This document shows positions 56,821 to 64,000 of a DNA stretch of 64,000 nucleotides, one piece after another; position 1 is the first letter of the stretch; each line of letters starts with the position of its first letter. A program made the position numbers and the translations under genes. A model generated the notes under the pieces. It was not told the DNA's origin. It searched no databases and was given only the letters and a program-made list of their open reading frames with translations. The stretch comes from Pseudoduganella violaceinigra DSM 15887. Lineage in GTDB: Bacteria > Pseudomonadota > Gammaproteobacteria > Burkholderiales > Burkholderiaceae_D. The stretch is from contig NZ_KE384358.1 of NCBI RefSeq assembly GCF_000425385.1, positions 1 to 64,000 of the forward strand, in the 5' to 3' direction.

Positions 56821-58473
56821 GTGAGCGACGAGAACAACAAAGCAACGAACGAGCAGCCGGCCAGCCCAGGGCGCCGCCGCATTTTCCAGGCCGCCGGCGC
56901 CGCCGGCCTGGCAGCCAGCCTGCCAGGAGTGAACGCCACGCCCGCCACAAAGCCGGCCAAGGCCAGCTCGCTGGACGCCAAACTGCAGGCCAACGTCAAA
57001 AACGTCGTGGTCATCTACCTGGAAAATCGCAGCTTCAACAACCTGTTTGCCGATTTCCCGGGCCTGGCTTCGCCGCTGTCGGCGCTCAAGCCGGCCGACT
57101 ACCAGCAGCGCGACTACGACGGCAGCATCCTGCCCACCCTTCCCAAGGTCTGGGGCGGCCTGGTGCCGGTGCCGCAGGATATCGCCGGCAAGCGCTACGA
57201 ACTCAAGGAAGACCAGCTGAAAGACTTGCCGAACGCGCCTTTCAAGCTGGTCGATGCCGAAGGCAAGCCGCTGCCGGAATCGGTCATTACGCGCGACCTG
57301 TGGCACCTGTTCTACCAGAACCAGATGCAGATCAACGGCGGCAAGAACGATGGCTTCGTCGCCTGGGGCAATACCGGCGGCATGGTAATGGGCTATTACG
57401 GCGAAACGGAAAAGAACCTCGGCCTGTGGCAAGTGGCGCGCCAGTACACCCTGTGCGACAACTTCTTCATGGCGGCCTTCGGCGGCTCCTACCTGAATCA
57501 CCAATTCCTGGTCTCCGGGCGCTGCCCGGTGTATCCGGACGCCGCCAACAGCCCGGCCAAGCGCAAGATCGCCGTCCTGTCCGACGGCCCGACCGGCCAT
57601 ACGCTGGCGGTGGATCCGAAGAGCCCCAAGACCGCCCTCGAAGGCAAGCCGAATTACGTGAACGACGGCGCCATTACGCCGGACGGATTCGCCGTCAACA
57701 CCATGGCCCCGCCGTACCAGCCAAGCTGGGTGCGCCCAGCCCCGGGCGGCGATCCGCTGCATGCCGATGCCACCGACCCAAGCTACCTGCCGCCGCAGTC
57801 GTATGACACCATCGGCGACCTGCTCTCGCGCAAAGGCGTGAGCTGGGCATGGTACGGCGGCGCCTTCCAGGCCGCGCTGGACCACAAGGGCGGCGGCACC
57901 AAGCCGAACTTCCAATACCACCACCAGCCGTTCAACTACTTCAAGAGCTTCGCGCCGGGCAGCGCGGAACGCGCCGCCCATCTCCGCGACGGCGGCCTCG
58001 GCGACAGCCCGATTTCCAACAAATTCCTGGCCGACGTGGTTGCCGGCAAGCTGCCGGCCGTCAGCTTCTATAAGCCGCAGGGCAATCTGAACCTGCACGC
58101 AGGCTATTCGGACATCGAATCGGGCGACCAGCACATCGTCAACGTGTTGGAGCACCTGAAGAAATCACCGCAGTGGAAGGACATGGTCGTGGTCGTGACC
58201 TTCGACGAAAACGGCGGCTGGTGGGATCACGTCGCACCGCCGAAAGGCGACCGCTGGGGGCCTGGCTCGCGCATCCCGGCGATCATCGTCTCGCCGTTCG
58301 CCAAGAAGGGCAACGTGGACCACAGTTTCTACGACACCACCTCCATCCTGCGCTTCATCACCCGCCTGCACGGACTGCCCTTGCTGGAAGGCCTGGCAGA
58401 GCGCAACAAGGCTTTCGCCGAGCGCGGCGCGTTGCCGCCGGGCGACCTGACGGGAGCCCTCGCCTTCCGTTGA
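56821..58473 (+). CDS. Tat-exported phosphoesterase, acid-phosphatase (AcpA) type
   Basis: The 550-residue protein starts with GTG after AAGGAG and has a Tat-type leader (RRRIFQAAGAAGLAASL). The phosphoesterase core shows VVVIYLENRSFNNLFADFPG with the metal-binding Glu-Asn, a TGHTL segment, VVTFDENGGWWDHVAPP and RIPAIIVSPFAKKG, as in the AcpA and phospholipase C superfamily (PF04185). Substrates in the family range from phosphomonoesters to phosphatidylcholine; none can be chosen here. Confidence 0.85.
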   Translation: MSDENNKATNEQPASPGRRRIFQAAGAAGLAASLPGVNATPATKPAKASSLDAKLQANVKNVVVIYLENRSFNNLFADFPGLASPLSALKPADYQQRDYDGSILPTLPKVWGGLVPVPQDIAGKRYELKEDQLKDLPNAPFKLVDAEGKPLPESVITRDLWHLFYQNQMQINGGKNDGFVAWGNTGGMVMGYYGETEKNLGLWQVARQYTLCDNFFMAAFGGSYLNHQFLVSGRCPVYPDAANSPAKRKIAVLSDGPTGHTLAVDPKSPKTALEGKPNYVNDGAITPDGFAVNTMAPPYQPSWVRPAPGGDPLHADATDPSYLPPQSYDTIGDLLSRKGVSWAWYGGAFQAALDHKGGGTKPNFQYHHQPFNYFKSFAPGSAERAAHLRDGGLGDSPISNKFLADVVAGKLPAVSFYKPQGNLNLHAGYSDIESGDQHIVNVLEHLKKSPQWKDMVVVVTFDENGGWWDHVAPPKGDRWGPGSRIPAIIVSPFAKKGNVDHSFYDTTSILRFITRLHGLPLLEGLAERNKAFAERGALPPGDLTGALAFR

Positions 58474-58514
58474 CATGCTTGCCCGTGTTACAATCCCGCA
58501 AATGTAAAAAAAGG

Positions 58515-58542
58515 AAGCCCGACTGATTCAGCCGGGCTTTTG
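58515..58542 (+). terminator. Terminator after the phosphoesterase gene
   Basis: AGCCCG-A-CTG pairs with CAG-C-CGGGCT around ATT, followed by TTTTGTTTTC. It also lies just before a small plus-strand gene. Confidence 0.8.
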
Positions 58543-58558
58543 TTTTCTGCGGCGGATC

Positions 58559-58792
58559 ATGAGAGATAAAAAAGATAACGCGACGATCGACCTGCCGGGC
58601 TTCGAGCCTGCAGAGCCGATGACGCCGGAAGCCAAGCTTCCGCCGCCGCCGCGCGCCCGCCGCGCACCGCGCAAGCAAGAACAACTCAACCTGCTGGGTG
58701 AATTCGGTCCCACCGATGCCAGCGGCCTGCCAATCTGGCAGAATGATCCCAACCTGGACCTCACCGGCCTGCCCATCTGGCGGCGGGAATAA
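58559..58792 (+). CDS. Short protein with repeated GLPIW motif
   Basis: The 77-residue protein is charged at the start, has a Pro/Arg-rich centre (PPPPRARRAPRKQEQ) and ends with two copies of a T/S-GLPIW motif spaced by NDPNLDL. The frame ends three bases before the dbpA ATG, so the two are probably cotranslated. No family is recognised. It may be a partner or regulator of the helicase. Confidence 0.6.
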   Translation: MRDKKDNATIDLPGFEPAEPMTPEAKLPPPPRARRAPRKQEQLNLLGEFGPTDASGLPIWQNDPNLDLTGLPIWRRE

Positions 58793-58795
58793 AAT

Positions 58796-60202
58796 ATGAC
58801 CTCTTTCGCCACCCTGCCACTGTCCGAAAAATTCCTTGCCAACCTGGACTCGCTGGGATACCGCGAAATGACCGAGATCCAGGCGCAAAGCCTTCCGTCC
58901 ATCATGGAGGGCCGCGATCTCATCGCGCAAGCCAAGACCGGCAGCGGCAAGACCGCCGCTTTCGGCATCGGCATGCTGTGCGGCCTGAATACCGCCTGGT
59001 TCGCCGTGCAGGGTCTGATCCTCTGCCCGACCCGCGAACTGGCCGACCAGGTGGCGAATGAATTGCGCCGCCTGGCCCGCTGCGTGCCGAACGTGAAAAT
59101 CGTCGTGCTGACCGGCGGTACGCCGATGCGGCCGCAGATCGCCTCCCTGGAATTCGGCGCCCACATCGTGGTCGGCACCCCGGGCCGCGTGCGCGACCAC
59201 CTGTCGCGCGAATCGCTCGACCTGTCGAATGTGCGCACCCTGGTGCTCGATGAAGCCGACCGCATGACGGATATGGGCTTCTACGACGAAATCGCCGGCA
59301 TCGTGCGCGCCTGCCCGAAACGCCGCCAGACCTTGCTGTTCTCGGCCACCTACCCTGACGACATCCGCCAGGCCACGGAAGCCTTCCTGTGCGATCCGGT
59401 CGAAGTGACGGTGGAAGCGCAGCACAGCCGCGGCCAGATCGAGCAGCGCTTTTACGAAATCGGCTTCGATGAGCGCGACAAGGCTGTCGGCAAGCTGCTC
59501 AAGCACTACCAGCCCGCCTCCGCCATCATCTTTTGCAACACCAAGGTGCATTGCAAGGAGCTGCTGGATGAGCTGCATGCGGAAGGCTTTTCGGCGCTGG
59601 CCCTGTACGGCGAACTGGAGCAGCGCGAGCGCGATGAAATCCTGGTGCTGTTCTCCAACCGCAGCTGCTCGATCCTGATCGCCACCGACGTCGCCGCGCG
59701 CGGCCTCGACATCGCCAATCTGGAAGCGGTGATCAATGCCGACGTCTCGCGCGACACGGAAGTCCATATCCACCGCATCGGCCGCACCGGCCGCGGCGGG
59801 GAAAAAGGCCTGTCGCTGACGCTGTGCGCGCCGAACGAGAAGAAGTGGGTCAAGCTGATCGAAGACTACCAGGGCGCGGCGGCCGAATGGCACGACCTCA
59901 AGGCACTGGCCGACGACGAGTATGTGAACGCCGAACCGGCGCCAATGCTGACGCTTTGCATCGCGGGCGGCAAGAAGGAGAAGCTGCGGGCCGGCGACGT
60001 GCTGGGCGCCCTATGCGGCGACGGCGGCCTGACCAAGGAACAGGTGGGCAAGATCACCGTCACCGAGTTCCAGACCTACGTCGCGCTTGACCGCCGCATC
60101 GCCCACGAGGCCTTCGCGCGCCTGAAAGCCACCAGCACCATTCAAGGCGACTTCGGCAGCTTCAAAGGCCGCAACTTCAAGATGCGCTTTATCGACGTCT
60201 AG
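58796..60202 (+). CDS. dbpA: ATP-dependent RNA helicase DbpA
   Basis: DbpA is a DEAD-box helicase that binds hairpin 92 of 23S rRNA in late 50S assembly. The 468-residue protein has the Q motif (EIQAQSLPS), Walker A (AKTGSGKTAAF), DEAD (VLDEADRM), SAT (FSATYP), HRIGRTGRGG and a C-terminal RNA-binding domain of about 75 residues (KKEKLRAGDVLGALCGDGGL). Confidence 0.95.
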   Translation: MTSFATLPLSEKFLANLDSLGYREMTEIQAQSLPSIMEGRDLIAQAKTGSGKTAAFGIGMLCGLNTAWFAVQGLILCPTRELADQVANELRRLARCVPNVKIVVLTGGTPMRPQIASLEFGAHIVVGTPGRVRDHLSRESLDLSNVRTLVLDEADRMTDMGFYDEIAGIVRACPKRRQTLLFSATYPDDIRQATEAFLCDPVEVTVEAQHSRGQIEQRFYEIGFDERDKAVGKLLKHYQPASAIIFCNTKVHCKELLDELHAEGFSALALYGELEQRERDEILVLFSNRSCSILIATDVAARGLDIANLEAVINADVSRDTEVHIHRIGRTGRGGEKGLSLTLCAPNEKKWVKLIEDYQGAAAEWHDLKALADDEYVNAEPAPMLTLCIAGGKKEKLRAGDVLGALCGDGGLTKEQVGKITVTEFQTYVALDRRIAHEAFARLKATSTIQGDFGSFKGRNFKMRFIDV

Positions 60203-61776
60203 GCGCGGATGGAAACACTGGCCGGGAATTGCGGGGCGCGGCGGACCATGGTGGCTTGCTCAAAGGCGTATGCCATGCCGATCAAAGCCGCTTCGCTATA
60301 GGCGGTGCCGACAAAAGACAGGCCCACCGGCAGGCCGCGCACATAGCCGGCCGGCACCGTGACGTGCGGATAACCGGCAACGGCCGCCGGTGACGAGAAG
60401 CTCTTCGGATAATGGTCGCCGTTGATGAAGTCCGTCAGCCACGCAGTGCCGTCGGTGGGCGCGACCAGCGCGTCCAGTTCATGCGCTTTCAGCACCAGGT
60501 CGATCCCCTCTTCGCGCGAATAGCGGTGGTTGTTGGCCAGTGCATCCTGGTACACCTTGCTGTCCAGCCCTTCCTTCGCCTCGGCGCGCTCCAGGTATTC
60601 CTGGCCGAAGTATGGCAATTCCGCCTTGGCATGCTGTTTGTTGAAAGCGATCAGGTCGGCCATGCTCTTGACCCTGGCGTTTGGCGCGTACTCCTGCAAG
60701 TAAGCCGCCAGGTCCACCTTGAATTCATGCAGCAGGACTTCGGTCTCGCTATCGCCGTATCTCTCGGTATTTGGCACCTGCACGTCGACCAGGATGGCGC
60801 CCTGGGCCTTCAGTGCCTCCAGCGCCTTTTCGATTTCAGCATCGACGCCCTCGCTGCCGCCGAAGAAATTGCGGGCGACCCCGAGACGCTTGCCGCGCAG
60901 GGCGTCGCGCTTCAGCGCGGCGGAGTAGCCGGCGGCCTTACCGGCGCCGTCCTGGGTGACCGGGTCTTTCGGATCGACGCCGGCCATCGCAGCCAGCATC
61001 AGCGCCGCATCGCTGACGCTGCGCGCCATCGGTCCGGCGGTATCCTGCGAATGCGCGATCGGGATGATGCCGCTGCGGCTGACCAGGCCAATGGTCGGCT
61101 TGATGCCCACCAGGCCGCAGATCGAGGCGGGCGACACGATGGAACCATCGGTTTCGGTGCCGACCGCTAGCGTCGCCAGGCCGGCGGCGATGGCCGCGCC
61201 GGAGCCGGAGCTCGAGCCGCTGCAGTTGCGGTCCAGGGAATACGGATTGCGCGTCAGGCCGCCGCGTGCGCTCCATCCGCTAACGGAATGGTTCGAGCGC
61301 ATATTGGCCCATTCGCTCAAATTGGTCTTGCCGATGATGACAGCGCCGGCTTCGCGCAGGCGCGCCGCCACGTGCGAATCGCGCGCGGCGCGCACGCCGG
61401 CCAGCGCCAGCGATCCCGCCGTGGTGCTCATGCGGTCGGCGGTGGCGATATTGTCTTTCAGGAGCACGGGGATGCCGTGCAGCGGGCCGCGCACCTTGCG
61501 CTGGCTACGCTCGCGATCCATTTCGCGCGCAATCTTCAGCGCTTCCGGATTGATCTCGATGATGGAATTGATGCGTGGGCCGGACTTGTCGATCGTATTG
61601 ATACGCGACAGGTATTGTGACGTCAGGGCATGCGAGGTCAGCTTGTTGGCCGCCATCAGCTCCTGCTGGTGCTGGACGCCGGCATCCAGCACCGACGGCA
61701 CCGCAGCCTGTGTACGCGGCAACGTGGCCGCGCCTCCGACAGCCACGCCTAACTTCACGAAACCCCTTCGATCCAT
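60199..61776 (-). CDS. Tat-exported amidase signature enzyme
   Basis: The 525-residue protein begins with a Tat motif (DRRGFVKLGVAVGGAATL). The amidase signature Ser-cisSer-Lys residues lie in PVLLKDNIAT (Lys), GGLTRNPYSLDRNCSGSSSGSGAA, and TETDGSIVSPAS. A periplasmic amidase could act on peptides, amides or aryl amides. The start at 61776 removes an implausible 26-residue leader from the longer frame. It is convergent with dbpA, overlapping by four bases. Confidence 0.9.
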   Translation of the reverse strand: MDRRGFVKLGVAVGGAATLPRTQAAVPSVLDAGVQHQQELMAANKLTSHALTSQYLSRINTIDKSGPRINSIIEINPEALKIAREMDRERSQRKVRGPLHGIPVLLKDNIATADRMSTTAGSLALAGVRAARDSHVAARLREAGAVIIGKTNLSEWANMRSNHSVSGWSARGGLTRNPYSLDRNCSGSSSGSGAAIAAGLATLAVGTETDGSIVSPASICGLVGIKPTIGLVSRSGIIPIAHSQDTAGPMARSVSDAALMLAAMAGVDPKDPVTQDGAGKAAGYSAALKRDALRGKRLGVARNFFGGSEGVDAEIEKALEALKAQGAILVDVQVPNTERYGDSETEVLLHEFKVDLAAYLQEYAPNARVKSMADLIAFNKQHAKAELPYFGQEYLERAEAKEGLDSKVYQDALANNHRYSREEGIDLVLKAHELDALVAPTDGTAWLTDFINGDHYPKSFSSPAAVAGYPHVTVPAGYVRGLPVGLSFVGTAYSEAALIGMAYAFEQATMVRRAPQFPASVSIRA

Positions 61777-61858
61777 CTGGTACGCCCTCTTATCCGAAAG
61801 AACAGCAAGAAACCAATAGCATACCAGCAGTTTGCAAGCAATTAATACTGCCAAAAAG

Positions 61859-61887
61859 CAAAAAAGCCCGCATCGGCGGGCTTTTTA
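61859..61887 (-). terminator. Terminator of efp
   Basis: AAAAAAGCCCGC-ATCG-GCGGGCTTTTTA is a perfect stem with A and T tracts, 18 bases after the efp stop on the minus strand. It may also serve the amidase side. Confidence 0.88.
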
Positions 61888-61904
61888 TTGCGAGTTTGCA
61901 ACAA

Positions 61905-62480
61905 TCAGGCGCGAACGACCTTCTTGAACTCGTGGGTACGGGTGTCGATCTCGACCACGTCGTCCTGGGACACGAACAGTGGCACCTGGATCGAGAAGTT
62001 GCGGCCTTCGATGGCGTTTTCCAGCTTGGCTTCCTTGGTCACGTTACCCGAGGTGTTGCCCTTGACTGCCGGCTCCGAGTAAATGATCTGGCGAGCGATG
62101 GTGGTTGGCAGCTCAACGGAGATTGCCTTGCCGTCGTAGAAGACCGCTTCGCATTCCATACCGTCTTTCAGGTAGTTGACTGCTTCGCCCATGTTCTCTT
62201 CTTCGATTTCGAACTGGTTGTATTCTTCGTCCATGAACACGAACAGCGGATCAGCGAAGTACGAGTAGGTGACTGGCTTCTTGTCCAGAACGACCACGTC
62301 GAACTTGTCGTCGCCGCGGAATACGTTTTCCAGCGGGGAGCCGGTCAGCAGGTTCTTCATCTTCCACTTGTAGGTGAAGCCAGTGCGGGACGAACCGTTG
62401 ACGTCGGAACGCAGAACGATGAATGGTTTGTCTTCAACCATGATGATGTTGCCGACACGAATCTCTTTTGCGAATTTCAT
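61905..62480 (-). CDS. efp: Translation elongation factor P
   Basis: EF-P helps ribosomes stalled on polyproline. The 191-residue protein has the three EF-P beta domains. The exposed tip reads GSSRTGF with Arg32, the residue rhamnosylated by EarP, instead of the Lys34 used by the EpmA pathway. EarP is encoded immediately upstream, so the modification is expected here. Confidence 0.97.
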   Translation of the reverse strand: MKFAKEIRVGNIIMVEDKPFIVLRSDVNGSSRTGFTYKWKMKNLLTGSPLENVFRGDDKFDVVVLDKKPVTYSYFADPLFVFMDEEYNQFEIEEENMGEAVNYLKDGMECEAVFYDGKAISVELPTTIARQIIYSEPAVKGNTSGNVTKEAKLENAIEGRNFSIQVPLFVSQDDVVEIDTRTHEFKKVVRA

Positions 62481-62545
62481 AGCGAATATATACCGGTTAA
62501 GGGGAGTTGCAGTAACCGCGCATTATAGCACGGGGATATAATTTG

Positions 62546-63682
62546 TTACCTCAGCGATGCACAAAATTTAGTCAAATTCGTGGCCAGATCGCCATTGGCC
62601 AGGATTTTTTGTTGCCATTCTGACGACTTTGCCGAAATTTCAGGCATGGCCGTGACGAGGGCCTTCCACAGGCCCGCCCAGTCGCCCTGCCCGGCGCCAT
62701 TCCAGCACAGCGAGAATTCATCGAGCGCACTGCCTGCCGCATAGCGCTGCAGGAAGGCGCGCAACTTTTTATGGTGCAGGTTTTCGTCTTGCGCGTAAAT
62801 ATTCCAGATAAAGGACTTGGCCGCCCACTGCGCCCGCACCCAGGAGTCTTCCCCGCGCACGAAGTTCAGATCGCAGGACCAGAGCAGCTTGTCGTAATCC
62901 TGCTGCGGTACGAACGGCAGCACGCGCACGGTCAGCGCGCCTTCGCTGCGCACCGCCCCGGCAACGGCCGGCTGCTCGAGGAAGGCCGCAACCGCATCCG
63001 ATGCCACGCCTTCCGGAACCAGGCATGTTACCGCTTGCCCGCCGGCGCACCATGCGGCAAACACTTCGGCAACCGGGGCATAGGGATAGCAGAACAGCGA
63101 CACCTTCATCGCCGCGGCTTCCGCTGCCGTCACGCCCAGGGAGGACAGGAAGGCCGGCACCGCAACGGGGTCGGCGATATAGGCGCGGCGCTCGGCTTCA
63201 AGACCTGCTTCATACAGCAGTCCGCCGGTTTTTTCGGTGAAGCCCGGGAAGAAGAAATACTTGGTCAGCGGCAGGCGCGGATGCCTGGACGGCAGGCTGT
63301 GGCAGCCCTCCACCCACTCTTCGGCGCTCAGGCCTTCGAGATTCAGCCACACCGGACGATGCGGGCGCACCGCCATCGCCGCGATATAGGCGGGCGGAAT
63401 GTCGCAGCCGAAGAATTCAATCACGATATCGGCCACATCATCGGCCGCGAACTCGCCATCCTGGTTGGCCCAGTGGCGCACAACAACACCATCGACCAGT
63501 TGGCGGTCGACGGCAGTGTCGACCTGCGGGCAGATGCGCTGGAAGGTGCGCATATCATCGACCCACAGCGTGACGGCAATGCCGTGCTCGCGCTGCAGCT
63601 GGCGCGCCAGGCGCCAGCAAATGCCGATGTCGCCGAAGTTATCGACAACTTTGCAAAATAGATCGAGGGACAAGCTTGGCAT
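62546..63682 (-). CDS. earP: Protein-arginine rhamnosyltransferase EarP
   Basis: EarP attaches rhamnose from dTDP-L-rhamnose to Arg32 of EF-P. The 378-residue GT-B fold protein has DLFCKVVDNFGDIGICWRLA with the catalytic Asp, LNLEGLSAEEWVEGCHSLPS, and the NFVRGEDSWVRAQWA donor-binding segment. The ATG at 63682 is preferred over a GTG at 63706, which would fall in the loop of the tRNA-Glu terminator. It lies 65 bases before efp. Confidence 0.95.
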   Translation of the reverse strand: MPSLSLDLFCKVVDNFGDIGICWRLARQLQREHGIAVTLWVDDMRTFQRICPQVDTAVDRQLVDGVVVRHWANQDGEFAADDVADIVIEFFGCDIPPAYIAAMAVRPHRPVWLNLEGLSAEEWVEGCHSLPSRHPRLPLTKYFFFPGFTEKTGGLLYEAGLEAERRAYIADPVAVPAFLSSLGVTAAEAAAMKVSLFCYPYAPVAEVFAAWCAGGQAVTCLVPEGVASDAVAAFLEQPAVAGAVRSEGALTVRVLPFVPQQDYDKLLWSCDLNFVRGEDSWVRAQWAAKSFIWNIYAQDENLHHKKLRAFLQRYAAGSALDEFSLCWNGAGQGDWAGLWKALVTAMPEISAKSSEWQQKILANGDLATNLTKFCASLR

Positions 63683-63693
63683 AAGCGGAAAAT

Positions 63694-63717
63694 GAAAAAG
63701 CCGCACAAGGCGGCTTC
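63694..63717 (-). terminator. Terminator of the tRNA-Glu transcript
   Basis: AAGCCGC pairs with GCGGCTT around a five-base loop and is followed on the minus strand by TTTC. It lies 12 bases after the second tRNA-Glu and directly before earP, so some read-through may supply earP. Confidence 0.75.
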
Positions 63718-63728
63718 ATTCTAAACTG

Positions 63729-63804
63729 TGGCGTCCCCACGGGGATTCGAACCCCGGTACTCACCGTGAAAGGGTGATGTCCTAGGCCTCTAGACGATGG
63801 GGAC
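63729..63804 (-). tRNA. tRNA-Glu (TTC)
   Basis: A 76-base tRNA with acceptor GTCCCCA paired to TGGGGAC, anticodon loop CTTTCAC with anticodon TTC, and T arm CGGGGTTCGAATCCCCG followed by GCCA. Identical to the next copy. Confidence 0.97.
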
Positions 63805-63833
63805 CCTGGACTTGCACTACGCATTCTATGACG

Positions 63834-63909
63834 TGGCGTCCCCACGGGGATTCGAACCCCGGTACTCACCGTGAAAGGGTGATGTCCTAGGCCTCTAGAC
63901 GATGGGGAC
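63834..63909 (-). tRNA. tRNA-Glu (TTC), promoter-proximal copy
   Basis: Same sequence as the copy at 63729-63804, with a 29-base spacer between them. It is the first gene downstream of a consensus promoter. Confidence 0.97.
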
Positions 63910-63928
63910 GTCGTAAAAGCGTGCGCGA

Positions 63929-63957
63929 ATTATATCAGCGTGCAAGCCTCATTTCAA
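63929..63957 (-). promoter_or_regulatory. Sigma-70 promoter of the tRNA-Glu pair
   Basis: TTGAAA and a perfect TATAAT on the minus strand are 17 bases apart and end 19 bases before the first tRNA-Glu. Confidence 0.9.
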
Positions 63958-64000
63958 GGGCGCAACGGCGAAGTGTTCGATTCGATTGGCATTCACGTAA

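Noticed and set aside
58358-59893. 511-codon minus-strand frame
   Set aside because: Antisense to dbpA and the end of the phosphoesterase gene.

Overview
The window is a high-GC bacterial chromosome segment. Its gene order and families point to the Betaproteobacteria, most likely the Oxalobacteraceae (a Massilia, Duganella or Janthinobacterium type). The evidence is the lepA-lepB-DUF4845-rnc-era-recO-pdxJ-acpS run, the yceD-rpmF-plsX-fabH-fabD-fabG-acpP-fabF run feeding into an rpoE-degP module, and an elongation factor P with Arg32 beside its rhamnosyltransferase EarP. This assignment is inference from content, since no rRNA gene is present.

Positions 1-5150 are accessory. An RHS-repeat protein runs off the left edge as an unbroken minus-strand frame from 2635. 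It lies directly behind a secreted protein built of NBR1-like and cysteine-paired Ig-like domains. To the right are the 3' end of a tRNA-Ser with its terminator, a truncated tyrosine-recombinase gene and a repeat-rich control region. Together they look like the right boundary of an integrated element beside a tRNA cluster.

Positions 5205-24896 are core housekeeping genes, almost all on the minus strand. They comprise tRNA-Cys and three tRNA-Gly copies (one degenerate) under a consensus promoter, then pgsA, uvrC, acpS, pdxJ, recO, era, rnc, DUF4845, lepB and lepA. A glutaredoxin, a DegP-type protease, a small unknown protein, an RpoE-type sigma factor and a YgfX-like protein follow, then the fatty-acid and phospholipid initiation genes, rpmF and yceD.

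Positions 25014-47700 mix single genes and short operons: a Maf pyrophosphatase, an RsmI-like methylase, an EAL/HDOD signalling protein, rlmJ, aceA, an RraA-family protein, an MFS exporter with a divergent AraC regulator, an HD hydrolase, clpB, moaE with a large DUF349 protein, an acyl-CoA-synthetase/GNAT fusion with DUF2804 and ycaQ, and a three-PAS diguanylate cyclase. Positions 47764-61776 hold sbcDC, a run of small poorly known genes, a methyltransferase, initiator tRNA, a lipoprotein, a Tat-exported phosphoesterase, dbpA and a Tat-exported amidase. The right end has efp, earP and two identical tRNA-Glu genes.

Four palindromic elements share a GGGTC(A/T)GAC-like or TTCGGGGTCAG core, at about 10154, 25643, 30771 and 54790. 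They look like a dispersed REP/MITE family. One is translated in frame inside the N-terminus of RecO, and another supplies the stop codon of the Maf protein. The least understood parts are the RHS/NBR1-Ig pair with its island boundary, the palindrome family, and the small acidic protein that sits where an anti-sigma factor is expected in the rpoE operon.
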